A DNA stretch of 64,000 nt from Rhizobium sp. 11515TR (GTDB lineage: Bacteria; Pseudomonadota; Alphaproteobacteria; Rhizobiales; Rhizobiaceae): the NCBI RefSeq assembly GCF_002277895.1, contig NZ_CP023000.1:806001-870000 (forward strand), read 5' to 3'. This document shows, one piece after another, positions 59,265 through 64,000 of this stretch. Position 1 is the stretch's first letter, and each line of letters starts with the position of its first letter. The position numbers and the translations under genes were made by a program. The notes beneath the pieces were generated by a model. The model saw only the letters and a program-made list of their open reading frames with translations, did no database searches and was not told where the DNA came from.

Positions 59265-59658
59265 GATAGGGGCGCGGGCGCGGGCGGCCAGCCGTTTCAT
59301 CGCAGATGTCCGCAGCGACCTGGCCGCCGCCGTCCTCGAAAGGCGATCTCAGAAAGGGTTTACTCAGCAGCGACTTGCGGAGTTGGTCGGCGTCAGCCGA
59401 AGGGATCTGAATCGTTATCTCTGCGGGCAGACAGAGCTTCCGCTTCGTTCGATTGCGGATCTCGCCTGGGCGCTCGACAAAGAGATCCACATTGAGCTGT
59501 GCGACCCCAGGGGGTCTACAGCAGACGGTAGTGACCTCTCCGAATCGGAGACCCGGGCAGCTATCCATCCGGTTCGTTCCGGCGGGGCCGTTTCCTGGAG
59601 CTCTTCAAGGGCCATCCGCACGATAATTGCTCGCAGCAACAATGATCGGGACGATTGA
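59248..59658 (+). CDS. Xre-family HTH protein, antitoxin candidate
   Basis: 136 residues. The Xre helix-turn-helix is central: LERRSQKGFTQQRLAELVGVSRRDLNRYLCGQTELPLRSIADLAWALDKEIHIEL (about 30-86). The N-terminal ARAASRFIADVRSDLAAAVLE is shared with antitoxins of this type. The C-terminus is disordered and polar. Its start overlaps the RelE-fold gene and its stop lies 5 bases before the next gene. Most likely it neutralises the upstream protein and represses the operon. Confidence 0.75.
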   Translation: MSFRFEIGARARAASRFIADVRSDLAAAVLERRSQKGFTQQRLAELVGVSRRDLNRYLCGQTELPLRSIADLAWALDKEIHIELCDPRGSTADGSDLSESETRAAIHPVRSGGAVSWSSSRAIRTIIARSNNDRDD

Positions 59659-59663
59659 AACAC

Positions 59664-60089
59664 ATGCGCTATGGATATTGCATATTTTGCGACGACGTTC
59701 GCACCGAAATCGGCGAAAAGCTCAGCTTCATCGGCGTCTATAGCGGCATCCTGATGCTGCCGGAATTCCCCTTTTCACTGCCGAAGTTCTGCGTGCATGT
59801 GAATCTGATCACCTTGGCGACGGAACCCTACCGATCGATCGTTTTGCGCTGCACCGCGCCCGGCGACCGTCAGCCGCTTCTTGAAGAGCGATTGGACGCC
59901 GCGCAGCTCAGCGAGCAGAAGGATGTCGTGGAGGACGCGGAAACGAGCGATATCCCGATCAATGTCGTCGTGGGCGCTAGCCTCGTCTTTTCACCGCTGA
60001 GATTGCGTCAGCCAGGCCTCCTGACCGTCAGCGCGATCATCGACGATAAGCCCGCAGAAATCGCCTCCCTGCGCGTCGCTCAACGCTGA
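59664..60089 (+). CDS. DUF6941-like protein, third gene of the HigB-HTH operon
   Basis: 141 residues from ATG 59664, 5 bases after the HTH stop (a TTG at 59655 overlaps it). It begins RYGYCIFCDDVRTEIGEKLSFIGVYSGILMLPEFPFSLPKFCVHVNLIT, typical of DUF6941, and is otherwise beta-rich with alternating hydrophobic strands. There is no signal peptide or membrane helix. Tight packing behind a toxin-antitoxin-like pair suggests it is part of that system, for example as a chaperone-like or sensor component; this is inference. Confidence 0.65.
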   Translation: MRYGYCIFCDDVRTEIGEKLSFIGVYSGILMLPEFPFSLPKFCVHVNLITLATEPYRSIVLRCTAPGDRQPLLEERLDAAQLSEQKDVVEDAETSDIPINVVVGASLVFSPLRLRQPGLLTVSAIIDDKPAEIASLRVAQR

Positions 60090-60093
60090 TCGA

Positions 60094-60197
60094 GAGCATT
60101 TCCGCTTTGGGCGGAGCGTAGGAAATGCTTCACCCCAATTGCTTTCACGCAATTGCGCACGCTAAACCGCTTTCCCTTTTGCTGGAATTACCAAGAG
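60094..60197 (+). repeat. Rhizobial intergenic repeat element
   Basis: AGCATTTCC (60095-60103) and GGAAATGCT (60121-60129) form a hairpin, followed by a conserved block with CACGCAATTGCGCACGCTAAACCGC and TTTTGCTGGAATTACC. From memory this pattern recurs in intergenic regions of many Rhizobium genomes. It follows the DUF6941 stop directly and may act as a transcript end or stabiliser. Only one copy is seen in this window. Confidence 0.55.
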
Positions 60198-60585
60198 CCT
60201 GCATGTACTTCGGCCGCCAAACAATACCGGCATTGCCGAATGCGGTCGTCCTTCGACATTCCGTCGCAACGATGAGGATATTGCCCCGCTCGTCGCGCCA
60301 ACGACACAAAGCTCAAACGCCGGAAAAACATGTCTACGGCGGCCGGTCTATCAGGGTGTCGGCAAGGCAGTTCAAATGTGCGGGAACTCGGCCTTTGCCT
60401 GTGATCTTTCGGCGGGAATCAGCCGCCGGCACTTTTCCGTCAACTGACTATGGCTTTAAGAGTCGGGGTTTTGCGAACCTGCCCTGCAAGGCATTCCCTG
60501 CGCCGGGGCCGATCGCTTCCAGCTGAAGCGACACGGCGCTTTCCGGCATTATTTACATGATCGATGGCCGCGGTCGGCCGGCCTG
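60198..60585. other. Intergenic stretch between the repeat and the LuxR gene
   Basis: About 390 bases with no convincing gene on either strand. It holds the ends of two convergent transcription units. No strong terminator was found. Confidence 0.35.
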
Positions 60586-61368
60586 TTATCGAACGAGTTC
60601 CCGTATCTTGTAGGCAACTTCCGTCCGGTTCGTCGCATTCAGTTTCTTCATGATATTGCGAATGTGCACTTTGACCGTGCTCTCGCAAAGATCCATCTCA
60701 TAGGCGATGATCTTGTTTGCCTTGCCTCGCCTCAAAGCCTCCGCGACGACGACTTCGCGTGGCGTAAAGAGGCTGTCTAGGCAGCAGTTGCGGCTGGCCA
60801 CGGGTGCGATCGCCTCCTTGGCAGCCAGCAGGCTGCTTGCCGGCACGAAGACACCGCCCGCCCGTGCGAGAGCCACCGCCTCGGCGGCAACCTTGATTCC
60901 GACGCTGGTCGGGATGTAACCGCGGGCGCCGCACTCCAGCGCATGCAGCAACTGCGCAAGCTCGTCACCATCAGCGCCCACGATCACCGGGCTCGTCTGG
61001 AATCTTTCCACCAGAGCGCAGATCTTGGCACTCACATCCGCGTCGGAAACCTTGCGGCCGCCGATCATGAAGAGAACTGCGGACGGTAATACTTGCATAT
61101 TGCGCATCTGCCATTCGTCGAGCGAACCCACGGTGACGATATGCATGGCGCTATCGCATTCGGTAAGACTTTTCGACAGGCACTCGCGATCGAGAGCACG
61201 AGAATCTATGAGAAGAATATAGTCTTCCCATTCATCGATCCCGGGCGTGCCGGATGCGATGAATGGCCTCAACGTGTCGGATGTCCGAACTGAAATGATG
61301 CGTGCGCCCGTGTCTGACGTGAGTTTTTCACTTGTGAGCGATTGTCCAATCATGGCCGTTACCCCCAA
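60586..61368 (-). CDS. LuxR-family regulator with degenerate receiver domain
   Basis: 260 residues from ATG 61368 (ATG 61353 is possible). The C-terminal LuxR helix-turn-helix reads LFTPREVVVAEALRRGKANKIIAYEMDLCESTVKVHIRNIMKKLNATNRTEVA (about 205-255). The N-terminal part looks like a response-regulator receiver (DYILLIDSRALDRECLSKSLTE), but at the expected phospho-aspartate strand it reads AVLFMIGG, with no Asp. It is probably an atypical, phosphorylation-independent regulator. Nearby curli and polysaccharide genes are plausible targets. The layout (receiver-like plus LuxR HTH) also resembles CsgD, but identity is not claimed. Confidence 0.85.
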   Translation of the reverse strand: MGVTAMIGQSLTSEKLTSDTGARIISVRTSDTLRPFIASGTPGIDEWEDYILLIDSRALDRECLSKSLTECDSAMHIVTVGSLDEWQMRNMQVLPSAVLFMIGGRKVSDADVSAKICALVERFQTSPVIVGADGDELAQLLHALECGARGYIPTSVGIKVAAEAVALARAGGVFVPASSLLAAKEAIAPVASRNCCLDSLFTPREVVVAEALRRGKANKIIAYEMDLCESTVKVHIRNIMKKLNATNRTEVAYKIRELVR

Positions 61369-61611
61369 CTTTTAAAATGGCCTTTGTATTTCTTGCAACC
61401 CTTAGAGTATTTACTCGATTTAAAGAGAATAACATCCGTTTAAGCCGAGGCTTTTCTTGAGTTCCCATATTTCTCCCCTCTTTTTAGGTTTATGTTACCG
61501 TAGTAATTGCTTATTTTGTTTTTCCGCGCATTAACATATGTTAATAATGAATTTAAATATTGGATAAAATAATTCTTTCTTGCTCCATTAGCAATGGAGA
61601 CAAAGTATTGC

Positions 61612-62283
61612 TCAAACCATAGTTGTATCGAAACAGGATTCGTCGAAGTCGACGAGATCGGCTAAACGCGGCCGATCGAGAAAGGCGACAATGCCGTTGC
61701 GGAAGGACAGCAGGCCCGCTTCACGCATGTCCCTGAGGACGCGGTTGATGTGCACGGTCGACAGGCCGACCGCGTCGCCAATATCCGCCTGGGTCAAAGG
61801 ACAATCGAAGTATTCTGCGTTTGCATAGTCTCGCGAGGTGCCGATGCGTGCCCCGAGCTCAAGCAGCAGGTAGCCGGTTTTCTCCAGAGCATCGCGCCGT
61901 CCTATGTTAGCGAGCCGCTCCGACATACGCGCCTGATGTCGCACCAGTTCAGCAATGACGATACGATAAAAAAACGTTGGCGCTTCGATCTTCGGCAGAG
62001 AGGTAAAGTCCGGGAACACCATCACCGTGACATTGGTGATCGCCCGCACGGTCTCGCGCGAAAGCGCCGTCAGGGATGTCGAAATCATATCGCCACGCAA
62101 CACGAATTCCGTCATGAAGCGTGTGCCGTTCGGCAGCATCTTACTGCGCGAGGCCCACCCGTCGAGCACAAAGAGAAGGCGTGGCGTATCGCTGTCGTAG
62201 TCGCAGATCGCACTACCTGCAACAAAAGTCCGCGCTACACCACCGAGGCTGCGAATATGCTCAATTGAAAGCTGCGCTGCCAT
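61612..62283 (-). CDS. Crp/Fnr-family transcriptional regulator
   Basis: 223 residues from ATG 62283 with GAGGGG eight bases upstream; the frame is open to 62448 but the cNMP-type beta domain begins soon after this start. The sensor domain has FVAGSAICDYDSDTPRLLFVLDGWASRSKMLPNGTRFMTEFVLRGDM. The HTH reads CPLTQADIGDAVGLSTVHINRVLRDMREAGLLSFRNGIVAFLD. There is no cysteine cluster for an iron-sulphur centre as in Fnr. Rhizobia have many such regulators; the signal is unknown. It lies near surface polysaccharide genes. Confidence 0.9.
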   Translation of the reverse strand: MAAQLSIEHIRSLGGVARTFVAGSAICDYDSDTPRLLFVLDGWASRSKMLPNGTRFMTEFVLRGDMISTSLTALSRETVRAITNVTVMVFPDFTSLPKIEAPTFFYRIVIAELVRHQARMSERLANIGRRDALEKTGYLLLELGARIGTSRDYANAEYFDCPLTQADIGDAVGLSTVHINRVLRDMREAGLLSFRNGIVAFLDRPRLADLVDFDESCFDTTMV

Positions 62284-62536
62284 GCCGTCATCCCCTCGGA
62301 CGAAAAGCATATTTCGAATGCTCCAAGTGCCATTCGAAAATATATTTTTCGTGAGTTCCAAGTATTTAATACCATAGAAAATCCACGATGTCTTTATTGC
62401 AAATCGATATCCGTTGTTCCTCGAATTTTTACCGCCATAGCGGGGCAAAATTCGAGGATTTTATGTATACTTTTTAGTATTTCCGTCCGCGTCACAAAAT
62501 CTATACTAACCGCCTCTTGTATCGTTTTGCGTGCAC

Positions 62537-63757
62537 CTATATTTGCGACATAGCGCATTGGTCGCGCTCGACCAGATGCCGCCGCATGTTGGAGATTCCG
62601 GCGCGGGCTTCCGAAATCGTGTCGCGATGGCGGCGCGCCTCTATGCCTTCCTGCTGTGCTGCCTTCAGGAGCAGGGCGACGTGCTTCGGCGGCGGCGATG
62701 TTCCCTTTATGAAGTAGGTTTCGCGCCCGACCGAGTTGAAGAAGCCTTCGACCTTCCTGTCCCAAGCCAAGCCGACATGCGGAATTCCGAGCGCATAGGC
62801 GGCAATGCAGGCGTGCAATCTGTGAGCTAGAACCACATCCGTCGACTGGATGATCTGGATGAGATCGATCGGAAGCCGCGGCCGTCTGGAAATATCAAGG
62901 GTGCCGGACCTGACGATACGATGCTTGGCGACAGAAGCACCGATACGCTCCGCAAAGGCTTGATCCTCTTTGGCTCCGTTGCAGAACAAGACCACATGCT
63001 GGCCGTCATCCAGGAGAAGTTCGATCAGATTCCGGTAGGCTTCAACATCGGCAAAGGGGATACCAGCGGTCTGAACGGCACCGTGCCGATACAGGACGAT
63101 GGGATCTGTCACGCACAGACCTATGGTCAAAGGGCCTTTGAACGGAACGCGCGCACCCTCATGCCCCCGTGAGGCCTGGATCAGCAGTCCGGGATCACGC
63201 ACGATCTTCGCACTAGGCCCATCGGGAAAGTGCTCGCGCCAGGTATCCTGCGCAAAACCGTCCCGCACCGAAAGATGAACAAGGCGCGCTTGCTTCAATC
63301 GGGCAAAGAGATGATATGCGGGCTCCGACCAGTGGCCGCCGACCCCAACCGCATAGATCGCCAGCGGCCGATCGTACCGTACGACGCAATCGAGCACAGC
63401 ACCGATCTTCAACGGGAAATTGAGATCGTCGTCCTGAAACAGGTTCCCGCCGCCGATCACGACGGCATCGGCAACCGCAACCTTCTCTTCCCATTGTCCG
63501 CGAAGCGCGCGCAGCCTGCGTTCCAGGACTGCGCGAACAAGCCGCCGACGGGCGCCTGCGGGCAGTCGATGGAGCAATCCCAGCACGAGCCGTCTGCGGC
63601 CGCCATGGCCTGTCGCGAAGGCCTGACGTCCGGCAAGATCGATCGTCTCCACTTCGATCTCATCCCTGCCGTTCGCCAAGGCGGATTCGATGCATTCAGC
63701 AAGCAGCCCGTCGCCAAGGTTTTCGCTGTATTTGACGTTGAAGACGACAATCTTCAT
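62537..63757 (-). CDS. Polysaccharide pyruvyl transferase family protein
   Basis: 406 residues. The start KIVVFNVKYSENLGDGLLAECIESAL and the VVIGGGNLFQDDDLNFPLKI motif (about 100-120) are typical of WcaK/CsaB/ExoV-type proteins that move pyruvyl groups from phosphoenolpyruvate onto sugars. The C-terminal LAHRLHACIAAYALGIPHVGLAWDRKVEGFF motif is intact. It probably decorates an exopolysaccharide or capsule. Its start overlaps the upstream gene by four bases, so it is part of a surface-polysaccharide operon that extends beyond the window edge. Confidence 0.9.
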   Translation of the reverse strand: MKIVVFNVKYSENLGDGLLAECIESALANGRDEIEVETIDLAGRQAFATGHGGRRRLVLGLLHRLPAGARRRLVRAVLERRLRALRGQWEEKVAVADAVVIGGGNLFQDDDLNFPLKIGAVLDCVVRYDRPLAIYAVGVGGHWSEPAYHLFARLKQARLVHLSVRDGFAQDTWREHFPDGPSAKIVRDPGLLIQASRGHEGARVPFKGPLTIGLCVTDPIVLYRHGAVQTAGIPFADVEAYRNLIELLLDDGQHVVLFCNGAKEDQAFAERIGASVAKHRIVRSGTLDISRRPRLPIDLIQIIQSTDVVLAHRLHACIAAYALGIPHVGLAWDRKVEGFFNSVGRETYFIKGTSPPPKHVALLLKAAQQEGIEARRHRDTISEARAGISNMRRHLVERDQCAMSQI

Positions 63758-64000
63758 TGCAGCTCCCCGATGGTACGCAACTGCGGGCTGTAGTTGCTCC
63801 GGATCTGCAGTGCGCCGACACTCAGCGCGGAAATGCTGCCAGCGAGGATGTAGAACATCAGTCCGAGGTCATACACCGTACCGGACGTGGCCGCTGAAAT
63901 GAGAACCGTGATGATCCCGGCCTTGGCGGCGCGCAGAACTGCGGTGGTTTCCCGCGATGATGGATGCGAGACGCGCAAGTCGGCCATGAGCAGCCGAGCG
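63754..64000 (-). CDS. C-terminal part of a membrane protein (cut by window end)
   Basis: The minus-strand frame is open to the window edge, so the true start may lie outside; an ATG at 63987 is one candidate. The visible ~82 residues carry two hydrophobic segments (AAKAGIITVLISAATSGTVYDLG and LGLMFYILAGSISALSVGALQI) and end SNYSPQLRTIGELQ. Its stop overlaps the pyruvyl transferase start by four bases. A polysaccharide flippase, polymerase or transporter would fit, but the fragment is too short for a family. Confidence 0.5.
   Translation of the reverse strand, partial: ARLLMADLRVSHPSSRETTAVLRAAKAGIITVLISAATSGTVYDLGLMFYILAGSISALSVGALQIRSNYSPQLRTIGELQ

Noticed and set aside
1..64000. tRNA, rRNA, insertion sequences, integrases or phage genes
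   Set aside because: No T-loop-like ends with cloverleaf context, no rRNA blocks and no transposase or integrase motifs were found.

Overview
The window looks like chromosome or chromid DNA of a fast-growing rhizobium (Rhizobium/Agrobacterium group, Alphaproteobacteria). The evidence is a RopA-type porin, GC-rich coding DNA with AT-rich promoters, an alphaproteobacterial curli locus with csgH, an IalB-family protein, a DUF3008 protein and a rhizobial intergenic repeat near 60.1 kb. I found no rRNA, tRNA, CRISPR array, insertion sequence or prophage. It is an accessory-style metabolic, transport and regulatory region with several decaying genes.

Layout: 0-2.5 kb, the end of a ROK protein, then an HxlR regulator divergent from a DoxX-like/SDR pair. 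2.6-5.7 kb, an aldehyde dehydrogenase and an acetolactate-synthase-like enzyme in one operon. 6-11.3 kb, a cold-shock protein, a WGR protein, an SDR divergent from LysR and GST, and a TetR divergent from an MFS pump with three operator copies between them. 11.3-12 kb, a Pr6Pr membrane-protein pseudogene. 12.3-15.8 kb, a second ThDP enzyme divergent from an NCS2 nucleobase permease. 16.4-20.2 kb, ropA and the tail-specific protease. 20.6-28.8 kb, a YigZ protein, an MFS transporter, VOC/LysR, a candidate small RNA, a GT39-type membrane protein, YdeI, and an ArsR/SRPBCC pair. 28-35.2 kb, a complete Opp/Dpp-type importer with a glycerophosphodiesterase and a LacI regulator with its palindromic operator. 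35.6-39.7 kb, a phospholipase-D-like protein and an FAD dehydrogenase. 40.8-45.8 kb, TetR, DUF4336, acetate kinase and phosphoketolase (the acetyl-phosphate shunt).

45.9-50.1 kb is an island of small stress-type genes (DUF3008, small membrane proteins, PEBP, DUF2934, BON, MgtC). It carries seven exact copies of GGAAC-N17-GTT, which fits the rhizobial general-stress sigma factor (RpoE2/EcfG) consensus. It includes small genes of 48 and 59 codons.

50.2-54 kb holds a DMT transporter, a rhizobial hypothetical gene, a stand-alone alanyl-tRNA-synthetase-like core whose 5' end is frameshifted, and an IalB protein. 54.2-58.5 kb is a curli locus (csgA with 14 repeats, csgH, a csgB-like gene, csgF, csgG; no csgE seen). 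58.8-60.1 kb is a tightly packed HigB/Gp49-like, HTH and third-gene module that could be a three-part toxin-antitoxin-like system. 60.6-64 kb has a LuxR regulator, a Crp/Fnr regulator, a polysaccharide pyruvyl transferase and the end of a membrane protein, which points to surface polysaccharide functions beyond the right edge.

The signals most worth follow-up are the stress-promoter island, the HigB-HTH-DUF6941 operon, the AlaRS-like core lacking the usual motif-2 arginine, the minus-strand sRNA candidate near 24.3 kb, and the two-unit super-repeat of the curlin.
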